Of a DNA stretch of 64,000 nt, positions 16,410 through 28,362 are shown one piece after another. The notes beneath the pieces were generated by a model. The model was not told the DNA's origin. It saw nothing but the letters and a program-made list of their open reading frames with translations, and made no database searches. The stretch covers positions 1 through 64,000 of the forward strand of contig JALIZF010001251.1 of the NCBI GenBank assembly GCA_029948255.1, in the 5' to 3' direction. Each line of letters begins with the position of its first letter. Position 1 is the stretch's first letter. Source of the DNA: Telmatactis stephensoni (taxonomy: Eukaryota; Cnidaria; Anthozoa; Actiniaria; Isophelliidae). The translations under genes were made by a program, and so were the position numbers.

Positions 16410-16946
16410 TCAGGTGACCTATGCAGAAACAAGCAGCAAGCTTATGATTTGAGTCAATCAAAAAGTCAGAACAGTTCTTTCAAGACCCTTCAGTTTGGAA
16501 GAAAAGAGGAGTTAGCGGAAGTAATGGAAAGATGTAAATCTGCAAGAAAAGGCAAGGAGTTTACTCGTGAGGTTTGTGGAGTGCCAGAACCCAGATGCAT
16601 CTTGGCTGATGCATGGCAACTCACAGATATAGAGTCCTTCTGCTGTGGTATGGATAGACCTGCAAATATGATCCTTGGTATTAACCCGACATTTAACCTG
16701 GGAGAGTTCTATGCTACCTTTACCGTCTACAGACACCCTGGTCTGGAGAACAAAAGCGGTCAGCATCCACTTTTTTCTTGGTCCAGTTCTAGTTCACTGC
16801 TGGAAATTATTTGATACATACCATTTCTTTGCTAGTGCCCCTTACAAGAATTTGCCCAGGTTTTAGATACCTCAAAGGCTTTGGTACAGATCGGGAGACG
16901 GCCCTCTACTCTGCCTTTATGCAAGTTTGTCCTAACTTTCAAATTG
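16410..16946 (+). pseudogene. Decayed MULE-type transposase fragment
   Basis: Frame +3 from about 16410 encodes PANMILGINPTFNLGEFYAT, and another frame continues as TYHFFAS, then LKGFGTDRETALYSAF. Together these form the central catalytic region pattern of MULE-like transposases (FNLG.FY.T, HP...G, TY..FAS, FGTDGE.AL). At least one frameshift and several stops break it. No terminal repeats were identified, so it is a relic. Confidence 0.55.
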
Positions 16947-16949
16947 CTG

Positions 16950-17699
16950 CGTCTTCAGAGCGGATTTAGAAATATTTCTAGCTCTGCTCTGAAGACGCAG
17001 CGGATCTAGAAATATTTCTAGCTCCGCTCTAGATTTCAAAAGCGGAACTTTCCAAGGTTTCAAAGTTTATCACGTGACCAAATTTGAGAAGTTAAGAAGT
17101 TATTAAAAAAAGCATGATACCTCCTTGACCTTCCAAGTTTTCAATAAATATGGCGTCTACGAAGACATTCGGAATGAAACAGGAAACCCAAGCTTTATTG
17201 TAGACTAGCCTGTCCTTGTGCTCCATGTGATCGTTATCATCTGGATAGTCGGTAAGTAAGAACAAATTCTCTTTCTTTTTCTCGTAAAAAACAGGCACAG
17301 CTTTAACTGAATGTGTTAGAAGTTTGTTTTTAAGGAATCTTTAAGGATTTGGGGTGGTTTGCAAAAGGTTTTGAGCAGAAACTCGATTGTAAACAGTCTT
17401 TGTTTGACAACAATCAAGCTCTGCTGCAATGTCACTTGATGTACAAAATCTTGTGTGGATTTCATTTGCATTTAGAAATTATTGTGCAGCAATAAAAATG
17501 TTATGCTATCCCTCTGGTATTTAATTCGTTTTCAGGTGGAGGAGGGCCTGAATCTAGTTAAGTAGGGGTGGAGTGGATTGCATGAAATTATCCCCCCTTA
17601 TTGGGACTGTCACAGCGGGAAAATTTGTTGTTGGGTAAACTTTCAATTTTTGTTTAATTTTTATCTCAGCTTGTTTTTAAGAATTTTCTTCAGCTTTTC
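16950..17699. other. Non-coding stretch, short palindromes only
   Basis: A local palindrome with alternating GCGGATCTAGAAATATTTC-like arms lies at 16955-17035. A weak resemblance exists between 17145-17310 and 43190-43350 (TTCGGAATGAAA(C/T)AGGAAAC), suggesting an old dispersed repeat. No gene is supported. Confidence 0.35.
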
Positions 17700-18040
17700 T
17701 AAAGGCCCGGCCAAACGAGAAATGTTGGGTGACCCAACACCATGCAACATTGTTGGGCGATCCAACATTTTGTCATTTGGCCACCTTGTTTGATGTTGTT
17801 GAATGTTGTTGGATGCTGTTGGATTGAGCATCAAACATGTTGCATGGAGTTTGAAGTCCGTCAAACATTCTATCAAACACCATCCAACATTTCTTTTGTT
17901 CTTGTGTTTGATGTGCGATGTTTGATTGGTTTGGCCGGTCATTACAAACATGTTTGATACACGCATGCGTACTGAGCCTTAAAATTCAGTCGTCTCCATG
18001 GATATACCCAGTGTAATATAAACAAGTCAGATCTGTCAAG

Positions 18041-18900
18041 ATGGCGGAGGAGGAAGGTGCTCAAGTTGATGTCGTTGAAACGAACTCTGAAGAAAGCCAG
18101 AAAGAAAAAACGAGTAAAAAGAAACCAACAAGAAAATGGACTGACCATGAGGATGAAACTGATTGACTGTGGGATGTTTTTTCGAAAGAATATCATTTGA
18201 AAGAGAAGCGAGCCCAAGCGTACAAAATCTTACAAGACGAACTTGTGGGTATAACATTATCTGATATTAAGACCAAAATCATTGGATTTACAATCTCAAC
18301 TAAATCGTGAAGTTGCCAAAATTAGCAAAAAAAATCTGGACAAGGAGTTCACGAAAGCTATAAATCAACGTGGATTTACTGGGACCGACTCCAGTTTCTT
18401 TTACCAGTTCTTAAAGCTGGTAAGAGTAAAGATAGTTTACATTTACAATCTAACACTGATGCTGCTTCAGCTGAGGAAGATGTGGACAGTGTGTCTGACA
18501 AGAGCCTGACCGAAAACCAGGAGAATGAACTGGCTGATTTGTACGAAACGCCATGACAAAGTGCACGAACACAGAAGTTGTCCAAGAGGAAAGCTGAAGA
18601 GCAGCTTGCATCAAAAAAGCATGAAGTTCTCTCAACTTGTCTTGAAGTGCTCAAAGGAAGACAAAGTACATCGCCTCCAGAGAAAAAGCAGTGTCACTTT
18701 GCTATGTGTATGTAGCTGAAAAACTCGATAAATTTGACAAAAGGACAAGGATGATGGCAGAGAAGAGAATTACAGACATTATATTTGAACTTGAACTTGC
18801 TGGCCATTCTCCCTATCCAATTAATAATGGCATGCAATCTTCCTCAACTGATTACAGTTCAAATGATTATGGACATGGATCATACATGGGAATGCTATAA
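18041..18900 (+). pseudogene. Myb/SANT-like partner protein of the outer Harbinger element, broken
   Basis: ATG at 18041 begins an acidic N-terminus followed by RKWTDHEDET, the start of a Myb/SANT-like domain. A TGA at 18164 interrupts it, and the same frame continues LWDVFSKEYHLKEKRAQAYK. Further shifts follow, then a C-terminal region KLDKFDKRTRMMAEKRITD and a Ser/Tyr/Gly tail ending at 18900. Harbinger elements encode such a DNA-binding partner that escorts the transposase to DNA. It is no longer functional here. Confidence 0.7.
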
Positions 18901-19369
18901 AATCCAAATTACCACAATTGATGTATGAGGATGCATGCAATGTTACTGTTAACTATCTATCACATTTGTAGAAGAAAAAAATATTTATTACATAAATTAA
19001 TACAAATTTTTATTACATATTATGATATGCATGATGTTATTCCAGAGTTAATTTGGAACTCAGATAGTTACAGCACAAAACTCAAAAGTACAACCACTGT
19101 TAATTATTATTCACATTTTTTGCATCCTTTGACCCAAAACATAACAGTGGTCATACTTTAATTTGAGCTTAATGCTGTAAAGATTACTGTACCACAATAT
19201 ATTAATTACAATAGTATTTTATTAAAACATGTTACTGTTTTTATTATAACTGAGCTATTAGATATTTTGCTCTTATACAGTTTTTATAGAAAAGTACAGA
19301 AAAAATTATCGATGCATTTATTACATGACTTTGTTACTGTTTATTCTTGAATTAAAGAAACCAACTTAA
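18901..19369. other. AT-rich 3' region of the outer Harbinger, no gene
   Basis: Only AT-rich sequence is present between the broken Myb-like gene and the TTAA (19366-19369) at the left boundary of the next transposon. Confidence 0.5.
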
Positions 19370-19803
19370 GAGCGAGATTCAGTAACTTTTTAAAATTCTT
19401 GGACAGAAGTGAAAATTCGGATTCAAGTTTATTTAACCAAAAAGATCCTTGTTGGCAACTATTTCCGAAAAGCACCTTTAAAACCCCAGCCATTTTTTTA
19501 TTTTCTGAAATTTTTTTTTTTCGAAAATACACCCTGGCGCCTTCCGGGCGCCGGCTGGAAATAGTCAAAATTGTGCATCTTTATGGCGCTGTAACGTACT
19601 AGCAAAAGCTCCACAATTTATTCTGTTTTAACCGTGCATTAACAATCCCTTTCTCTTTGTTTGCCTGTAAAAATAACTTCAGAAAGTTTACTTTTCCTAG
19701 TTCTTATGGTTCTCTGAATTCACCTCACTCGATCGATCTAAAATTAGACGAAATTTTTAGCATTTTTTGGACTTTATATCTCAAAGAGTATTTCTTTCCA
19801 GAC

Positions 19804-20025
19804 TCAAATCTCTGACCCAAAGTAAGGTCCATCACTATAGTATCGCTGCATTAAATGCCGTTTTTGGCCCGTTAAATCCCACTTAGAAAGAGCGGAGAAA
19901 GTGAGAGCTATTTTTTGCAAAGTCAATAATTTGTCACGCAATGCACGATTCGCGTGACAATCCAGAAAACACTTGAAACATTGAAAACACTGTACTTTTT
20001 GCTTCAGCAGCCTATTTCTAAGCAT
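19804..20025 (-). CDS. 73-codon ORF inside the left inverted repeat
   Basis: The ORF is present almost unchanged in the right arm (27702-27923, one residue different). It has a cysteine cluster (VQCFQCFKCFLDC) followed by a basic helix. Conservation between arms mostly reflects the youth of the repeat, so coding status is uncertain. Confidence 0.2.
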   Translation of the reverse strand: MLRNRLLKQKVQCFQCFKCFLDCHANRALRDKLLTLQKIALTFSALSKWDLTGQKRHLMQRYYSDGPYFGSEI

Positions 20026-21106
20026 TTGTTATCGCTTACATGACTGTTGGTGTCCTAATCGCAAGAGCAAAGCTAAGCCAGATAAGCCGGAAGTCCACAA
20101 GAAAACAATCACCAAATCACACTAGACAGTGCGGTTTATTCTAGTGTTTATTACTAGATTGACTTTTACATGCTAATGACTCTGAATATTCTAATGAAAT
20201 GTAATGAGCTGTACTACCTTGCGAAAACTAATACAAAATAACTGCATGCAGAACACAATTTAACTGTAAAATGGGCGTAAAGGGAAATAAATTTAGCTAT
20301 CCTCTCAGGATCGAAAAACAAAACAAGAATTAAAAAACAGCTTTTTTGAACTGTTCAAAACTTAGCTTTGCTCTCACCGGGTTTACTGATCGACCTTTTG
20401 CAAAAGCTGATTAACACTGTCTACTGGACATTATTTAGACATGAAGTTTTATGGTGTTTTGGGCGTTTTTCTTGTCCATTAACTCCAACAGCTCATTAGA
20501 ATATATACCCCTATTCCAAAAAAAACGTTGTCCCAACAAGTCCACAGTGTACACTCCAAGACCGCAAAGGATTTTCGCAGTTTTTCTTTTAACTAATCTA
20601 TTCACTATTGTCTTTCCTTGTGTGATGTTATCCTTGGTGAGTATTTCAAGCATTCCAGCAAGTGTTATGAGCAATTATGCCTTTTGTATTCATGTTTTAT
20701 GCAACCAAAACATGCTATGATGACATTAATTACTAGAAAACTACCAAAATCCTTTGCAGTCTTAGAGTGTACACTGTGAACTTAATGTGAACGTTTTTTG
20801 GATAAGGTATATATATATATATATAAAGCATAGTTTATTAGCATGTAAACCTGTGGTATAAGAATATATTACGAATTTGCTCTAGTACCACATGTCAGTC
20901 ACGCAATATGCCCAAAGAAATAATTCAAGACTGAAATGGAATTAGTAATTAGCGCGCCGTAATTTGCTTTGACAGAAATTTGATAAGATCAATTAGTACA
21001 CAATAACTATTCATTACACAAACAGTTTCAGGGTTACATCATGGGTTACATCGTGTACACTCTTCTATGTTCTAAATATCTGTTTAAAATGTACTAGAAC
21101 GTATGA

Positions 21107-22408
21107 ATGGCATTCTTTTGCACTTTTTCAACGCTTCTTCAAAATCCTTCGCCCTGCTGGCCACATTGGAAAAGGCCGGACGATTTGCGCTGCGTCTCTC
21201 TTAGTGTCTGCAAAAATAGTATATCAGCTCACTTAATTTCATGTAAGACAAAAGACGAAGAACTTGATAGTGAATTCAAGCTGTTGTTGGCTAGAGCAGG
21301 TAAGTCATACTTTCATGAGTTGATACTAAGCTTTAATAAGGCGAAATGAAAAGCTGAGATATATTTCCCGGGTTCACAAGTGCATGTTGTAATATATTTC
21401 TATTGTTAACATGTTTTAGGAATATTTAAAAATGACAGTTCTTACAGCTCATATACAGTGTGTCCTTTTCACCGGGACACTTATGGAGTTGGATGGCGAT
21501 GTGGAAAAAGTCGATGTACAGTACCAAGTGAAGTCGCAGCTCATAAGTCCACTGCCAAGGGATATCGTGGTATAGACAGAAAGACTTCCGAGTATTTACT
21601 TTCAGTTACAAAGAAACTCTTTCCAATTGGGACACGTAAGTAACTTCTACTTTACCGACGTCAACACTATCTCATCTGATATACTACTCTAGTAACATAG
21701 AATGGGAGTACTAACTAATTTCCCACTTCACAATTTAATTTGATGTTTTGTACATTTCACAAAGATCCCAACTATAAAGTACTATACAGTGATCTCCCTC
21801 AAAATGGACACTTCTCTAAGGCGGACACCTTTGCTTGGTCCTAGTGGAATATCCCCATATTCTCTGTAACAAAATTTCCTCGAAGACGGACTCTCCTCTA
21901 AAGCGGACAAAGGACATTTTTTATTGTAAAGTAGGTCGAACAAAACCGGCATAGTAGATTGTTGCGTCTTTCAGTATTGTAATATATCGAGGTACTAAAG
22001 TTACAAAACAAACATTGATCATATGTTCAAGATCCTCTCACAACAGATATTGGACGACCATTAGAAAGTCAGATTCTGTTATATAATGGTTTTGTATCGC
22101 TGTATTTGGCGTCAGATTTATGGGATCAAATTTCATAGCTCTTTCTAAGGTGGACACCTCTCTAAAGCGGACAGCAAGAGCTGGTCCACTTTAGAGGGAA
22201 TTCACTGTAGTAAGCTCTAACAGTAAGATATGACATGATGTCACAGTAATGACTTAGCTGAGGGGGAGGGGAAGGGAACCCTGGCTATATGTTGTGTCCC
22301 AGTTTAACATAAGGACGAAAGAAGAAACCATATGGATAGTTACTACTGTTCTAAGATTGCAGCATAGTTGAAAATCAAAAAGAGAAAGGGAGTAAATTGC
22401 CGAAACTC

Positions 22409-22448
<40 letters not shown>

Positions 22449-25400
22449 CAGTGCTGTTGGTGTTGGTGTTGTTTTCTCTTTGACCTTTTTCAGTTGTGAT
22501 CAGCCACACCCACTATTGTACCTACCTTGATCCCTCTTTTATTTTTGGTAGTTCCATGTTGTTGTTGTTGTTGTTGTTTGTTTTTTGTTTGTTTGTTTGT
22601 TTGTGTTTTTAATCTTAAGGTGTTTTTGTAGGAAAATTACATGATAGAAGACAAAAGACGCTGGCTGAAACTATCTGTTGATAATATATTGGCTTAAAAA
22701 GCCATTATTTAAGCAAACCCTTTGTCGATCAGATATTGTTAGCTAAGAAATCTTTTTTTTTTTCAGCTATATGCAAACGATGCAAGGAACACCTTACCGG
22801 TGCAAGGAACACCATTTCAAGTGATACTACATTGATGCAAGAGAGTAATGCTCCTGAAATTAGTGGTTGTAACGTTTCAAGCGACGAAATTCCATCAGTA
22901 ACCGAGAATATTCCTGAAATCGTTGTCAGTGGGTGTGACATCGAGCAACAAATGATAGAGGAGGTACAGTGCAAACAGTATACGTATGAACTGCTTTGAA
23001 AAAATGCTTTATACTATACAAAACAAAAAACAAAAATCAAAAACTAGTTCATGGCAATATGTGTGCGAGAGGCCCTCAGTCCAATCCCTATTGACCTGCT
23101 CATAAAAATGCATGGACCTCCGATAAAGAGGGGGGAGGAGAAGTTAAAGAGCAAACCGTCAACCTTCTTTAGTTATATGGTTGCATTAACAAGATACTGG
23201 CATTGCGCAAAATAACAAGACCATCTTTTGTTAACTTACCTTTTAAAACTCTATTTTAGGAAAGCGAAAAAAGTACGAGTTCTGATGAACTACTTGCTGC
23301 CGGTATGACGCAGCTTCGAATTAAAGAAGACGAGACGTTTGTTCCATCAAATAATGAAAATGAAAGTACGTCTTCCTCTGCAGAAGATGGGAAATACAAT
23401 CAAAAACTTGTAAAGCTAAATGATTTCCTGGAGGAGTGTGGGGTTGAAAGACTTTGGAGGCCTTGGGTTGACTGGACTAAAGCAAGCGATAAAACACGTA
23501 ATCGGTATGTTAAGCGGACGAGTGAGATTGTAGCAACTGTGCTCTCGGTGACGTATCCAGATAACGCCGAAGAGTTATGGAGAGGTGTCAAAATATCTTC
23601 CGCCGTGTCGAGGCTGTTAGGCAGTGAGCCATCTGCTAAAAGTAACAGCTACTTACAGGCTATGGCCGAGGCATACAAAAACGCTTCCAGCTGGGACACC
23701 CGCCGCCAAATATTGTCTATTATGACAGGCGTTGCCAGTTTTAAGGAAATCCAACACTACATTCCTGGATTGACTTACTATAGATATACCATAGCAAATC
23801 TTCATCGCATTCAATATGGCTGTGGAACACCTGTCACAGTGCAGTATGTGCCACGCCTGCGGATCGACAGGAAACAACTGGACCATTTTTTGAGTTATAT
23901 AACAAGTCCTCACATAGTGCAAGACCTTCCATTTGGTGAAAAGAACCTAAAGCTGTCATCTGGACAACTTATAGTTGTGCCTAACGTGATCAGAGCGATA
24001 ATACCTCAGCGAATAGTAAAACAGTACCAGCAATATTGTTTGGAAACCAACTTCGTACCTTTCAGCGAGAGCACAATGCTAAGAATTCTATCTGAATGTA
24101 AAGCATCAGTTCGTAAGTCATTACAAGGCCTCGACTATTTCGCCGCAGAAGGATCAAGAGCATTTGAAGATCTACATGAAGTACTGGAGAGCACTTTACA
24201 GCATGGGGATCACCAGGACATTGTTACTAATTTACAAGAAGCACTCAAAACTGGAAAATTGTATCTCAAAGGAGACTATAAGGTAAACAAAACAATCACA
24301 GTTGCGCTGCGCAGAAACGCCAACAAAGAGATACCCTTAGGGGTAATAAAACGTTTCTTTAATAAACAGAAATTTTCCTGTCAATATTGTGCGTGAGGTT
24401 CGCGCCATTTTTGACATAATTAAGTGAACCGAAAAGTGCATGATTTGTCTCATATAGTGTATGTTTTAAAATAATTTTCATGGTACGGACAGCGCAGCGG
24501 CAGCCCAAGGCGCCACCCTATGCTCACAGGTGCATGTTATATGTTTTTGTAAAGCGCCTAGAGCAGATTTTGGATAGGCGCTATATATATAAATGTTCAT
24601 CATTATTATTATTATGTTTTAGGTCCACGTCAGTGAAAACTCACGAACAGCAACTCATTGCAGCGTCTATGGCCTAAGTGATAAAACAGATCGAGATTTG
24701 AAACGAGAATGTGATCATACTCATAACGAGATATGTGATGACTGTGAGTCGCTTGGTGTTACATTAAGAGAGATAGAAGACCACATTCTAAGCGTTTCAT
24801 TCCCCAGTGACGAAGATCGTGATGAAGCCCTCTACTTATGTCACAGTGCTCAGCAGTCCATTCATTCATGGAAATGCCATCAACTAAGATGTGTGCACCA
24901 AGATAAAGCTCGTTTGGACGTTCTCAATATCCTGGATAATAATACTATTCTGATCATTAGTGATTGGGCAATGAAGTTTCTGCCACAGATGTATCGAGAG
25001 TCCCAGACCGACTGGTTTGCAAAGAGAGGGATATCTTGGCACATATCTGTTGTTTATCGCAAAGACCAAGGGAATCTTCAGTCTCAAGCATTCATAAGCA
25101 TAATTCAGTCCTGCAGCCAAGACAGTTCATCTGTCATAGCTATTCTGCAGCATGTTATTCAAACCCTCAAGACCGAGCACCCAGAAATTGACAAGTGTTT
25201 CCTCCGTCAAGACAACGCGGGATGCTATCACTCCTCAAGTACTATCTTGGCATGCCCTGCGATTTCAGACTCGACAGGAGTAACAATAGCAGGAATAGAT
25301 TTCAGTGACCCACAAGGAGGAAAAGGTGCAGCTGACAGGATGGCTGCAACTGCCAAGAGTCATATCAGGCTGTACATCAATGAAGGTAACAACGTAATGA

Positions 25401-26746
25401 CTGCAGCTGATATGAGAAATGCCTTGCTTTCCCATGGTGGTATTGAAGGAGTTCGAGTGGCTAAGATTGACCATCTAGAAGAATGTGAATTGACTGAACC
25501 AGCCAAAATCAAAGGAATAAGTAAATTGAACAACTTCAGATTTGAAGGTACAAAAATGGTCGCAAAAAGAGCCTATGGTATTGGTAAAGGAAAGAAACTT
25601 TCCATAAGTACGACAGCAGGTTAGTATGAGTTACAACTAAATAACAAAAAATATGTTATACTAGCCTCTATGCAGGCGTTTTTAATCTCGATCCAGTAAT
25701 TTTTTTCTCGTTACAAACGCGTTTGTGGCCAGAAAATTTACTGGATCGAAGCTAAAAACGCCTGCGTAGTAGGCTAATGATGCCACACGATGATCTCAAA
25801 CGTGTACGTTCTGTTTATAGAGGGAAGATACAGATGGCTGAGTGATGTTGATTTTTCTCCTGGAGACTTCAAATTCCTGTCTGTTAAATCATGTAACGTT
25901 CAACCTCAGGATGTCCAACAAGAATCGGCAAACCATGGTGATAGTTCAACAACCTCCAAATATGCAATGGAGGGCTTTTCGTGTCCTCAAGATGGTTGCC
26001 TTCGAGTTTTTCAAACATTTTCATCGCTTGAACGGCATCTTTCCATCGAAAAGTGCTCCAAATCACTTGAGCGCCAGTCGCTACTTGACCTAGCAAAAAT
26101 GGAATATGCATCACTGTTGAAAGAGGGATTGGGCGCCGTACCAACTATTTCCACGGAGGGCCCCCTCCAAAGAGCATCGAGCGTCAAGGAAGCCGATGTG
26201 GGGTGGGCGTTGAAGGCGAACAAGAAATCAAATCGATTTAATGACACACAAAAACAGTACCTTAAGGATAAATTCGACCTGGGCCAATTAACAGGGAAAA
26301 AAGCTGTGGCAGAGTCAGTTGCGAGGGACATGAGGCGAGCCAAAGGGACCGACGGAAAGAGGCTATTCAGTACGTCAGAATTTCTTACAGCGCAACAAAT
26401 ATCATCTTTCTTTTCGCGGCTTGCTGCCAAGGCAAGGAAAGGCATTGTTACTGATGACGATCTCCGTGCCGCAGAAGAAGAGAGAGACTTCAATTCTGCT
26501 CGGGAAGACATCCTGTCCTTGATTCAAATTGAACACCCGATCGTATACAACCAATACGATATTTGCTCTATGGTCAAGAAAGGTACTTTGAAAACCTTCA
26601 AGCTAGAAATGTTGAAACTGATGTGCGAAAGTTTTGAACTTGATGTTCCTTCTACTAAACCAATGAGAAAGAAAGCACCTTACGTTTCCTTACTTACAGA
26701 AATGGTAGAGGGCTGTTCTTGTGCAAAGGCTGGAGACATTGCCTAA
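21107..26746 (+). CDS. Six-exon transposase gene of the TTAA element (1183 codons plus stop if spliced as read)
   Basis: Exons read as 21107-21299, 21420-21635, 22767-22963, 23260-24282, 24623-25619 and 25821-26746, all with GT...AG borders. Their phases match and the sum is 3552 nt, exactly divisible by three with one terminal stop. Exons 2-3 encode zinc-binding-type sequence (CPFHRDTYGVGW, ICKRCKEH). Exon 4 is helical and probably DNA binding. Exon 5 holds candidate catalytic residues: IISDWAMKFLP, FLRQDNAGCYHSS and DPQGGKGAADRMAATAK. Exon 6 has a C2H2 finger (CPQDGC...H) and a helical tail. The first exon start is the least certain part. The protein would cut and join the element at TTAA. 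Confidence 0.7.
21787..22207. mobile_element. pogo/Tc1-type MITE in the transposase intron 2
   Basis: The ends CAGTGATCTCCCTC and the complement of CAGTGAATTCCCTC are flanked by TA (21785-21786 and 22208-22209). Internal GCGGACA/TGGACA motifs repeat in both halves. The 421-bp size and lack of an ORF mark a non-autonomous element. Confidence 0.75.
22408..22450. repeat. TTG/GTT microsatellite
   Basis: An uninterrupted run of (TTG)n lies inside intron 2 of the transposase gene. A shorter GTT run followed by TTTG repeats is at about 22557-22605. Confidence 0.9.
24500..24618. mobile_element. SINE/LINE-type 3' tail in intron 4
   Basis: AAGCGCCTAGAGCAG ... GGCGCTATATATATAAATG followed by ATTATTATT is the 3' tail style of a retroposon family. 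A related tail is at 61925-61995 (GCGCTATATAAATG plus ATT repeats). Confidence 0.5.
25662..25775. mobile_element. 114-bp foldback sequence in intron 5
   Basis: Arms beginning TAGCCTCTATGCAGGCGTTT and their approximate complement (AAACGCCTGCGTAGTAGGCTA side) enclose a short loop. It is a miniature foldback element or a hairpin in the intron. Confidence 0.5.
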
Positions 26747-27301
26747 ATGAGATGTGTGACGGAAAGCGAATTCTAAGTTTAAAAAGATAGAAAAATCAAG
26801 AGATGATTCAGATAGGAATAGAACTTCCACGTATATGCCATGTAATTTTCCTATTATTAGTCAGCAATAGTTTCAAAGAAATGTAGCTACGTACAGCTAA
26901 GGTTTATATATAGTTAACTAGAATGCATGTAAATACATTTTTGTTTGTAACTTCCACAGGTGTTACATAATGTTTCTTTACTTAGTATGTACTTGATTAG
27001 CAAATAAAGTGATGTTGTGTGCGTAAGCTAAGGTTTATATATAATTAACTAGATCGAATGCATGTAAATACATTTTTTGTTTGTAACTTCCACAGGTGTT
27101 ACATAATGTTTCTTTAAGGCCACTCTGACTTGGTATATACAATCTACTTGATTAGCAAATATAGTGATGTTGTGTGCGTACCTCGCATGTCGCGCTAAAT
27201 TGTGTTTCCTCAGTAACGAGTTTTTATTGCAGGATAGACGCTTGGTTTTTACCATTCTACAAAACTATAATAATATTATAAAAAATGTTAATGAACTGTC
27301 A
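26747..27301. other. 3' region of the TTAA element
   Basis: AT-rich sequence with a direct repeat of about 95 bp (AAGGTTTATATATA(G/A)TTAACTAG ... TTCCACAGGTGTTACATAATG at about 26900-26980 and 27028-27107). No further gene is seen. Confidence 0.5.
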
Positions 27302-27701
27302 AGTGGACAGTATTAATCAGCTTTTGCAAAAGGTCGATCAGTAAACCCGGTGAGAGCAAAGCTAAGTTTTGAACAGTTCAAAAAAGCTGTTTTTTAATTC
27401 TTGTTTTGTTTTTCGATCCTGAGAGGATAGCTGACTTTATTTCCCTTTACGCCCATTTTACAGTTAAATTGTGTTCTGCATGCAGTTATTTTGTATTAGT
27501 TTTCGCAAGGTAGTACAGCTCATTACATTTCATTAGAATATTCAGAGTCATTAGCATGTAAAAGTCAATCTAGTAATAAACACTAGAATAAACCGCACTG
27601 TCTAGTGTGATTTGGTGATTGTTTTCTTGTGGACTTCCGGCTTATCTGGCTTAGCTTTGCTCTTGCGATTAGGACACCAACAGTCATGTAAGCGATAACA
27701 A

Positions 27702-27923
27702 ATGCTTAGAAATAGGCTGCTGAAGCAAAAAGTACAGTGTTTTCAATGTTTCAAGTGTTTTCTGGATTGTCACGCGAATCGTGCATTGCGTGACAAATTA
27801 TTGACTTTGCAAAAAATAGCTCTCACTTTCTCCGCTCTTGCTAAGTGGGATTTAACGGGCCAAAAACGGCATTTAATGCAGCGATACTATAGTGATGGAC
27901 CTTACTTTGGGTCAGAGATTTGA
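27702..27923 (+). CDS. 73-codon ORF inside the right inverted repeat
   Basis: Inverted twin of the ORF at 19804-20025, differing at one residue. It has the same cysteine cluster. Probably not a separate gene unless transcripts show otherwise. Confidence 0.2.
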   Translation: MLRNRLLKQKVQCFQCFKCFLDCHANRALRDKLLTLQKIALTFSALAKWDLTGQKRHLMQRYYSDGPYFGSEI

Positions 27924-28362
27924 GTCTGGAAAGAAATACTCTTTGAGATATAAAGTCCAAAAAATGCTAAAAATTTCGTCTAATTTTAGATCGATCGAGT
28001 GAGGTGAATTCAGAGAACCATAAGAACTAGGAAAAGTAAACTTTCTGAAGTTATTTTTACAGGCAAACAAAGAGAAAGGGATTGTTAATGCACGGTTAAA
28101 ACAGAATAAATTGTGGAGCTTTTGCTAGTACGTTACAGCGCCATAAAGATGCACAATTTTGACTATTTCCAGCCGGCGCCCGGAAGGCGCCAGGGTGTAT
28201 TTTCGAAAAAAAAAATTTTCAGAAAATAAAAAAATGGCTGGGGTTTTTAAAGGTGCTTTTCGGAAATAGTTGCCAACAAGGATCTTTTTGGTTAAATAAA
28301 CTTGAATCCGAATTTTCACTTCTGTCCAGGAATTTTAAAAAGTTACTGAATCTCGCTCTTAA

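Larger units (their letters stand above)
19370..28358. mobile_element. 9.0 kb TTAA-flanked DNA transposon with ~1.06 kb inverted repeats
   Basis: The ends read GAGCGAGATTCAG... and its complement, each flanked by TTAA (19366-19369 and 28359-28362). Arms of about 1.06 kb (19370-20427 and 27302-28358) match closely over their whole length with few differences. Inside lies one plus-strand gene of six exons. TTAA target use excludes hAT, Harbinger and MULE. Kolobok or Sola3 are the best candidates; piggyBac is unlikely because the ends do not start CCY. Nearly identical arms and an open gene suggest recent insertion. Confidence 0.8.

Noticed and set aside
20800..20826. TA run as a regulatory TATA signal
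   Set aside because: It is a simple (TA)n microsatellite with no gene start near it.
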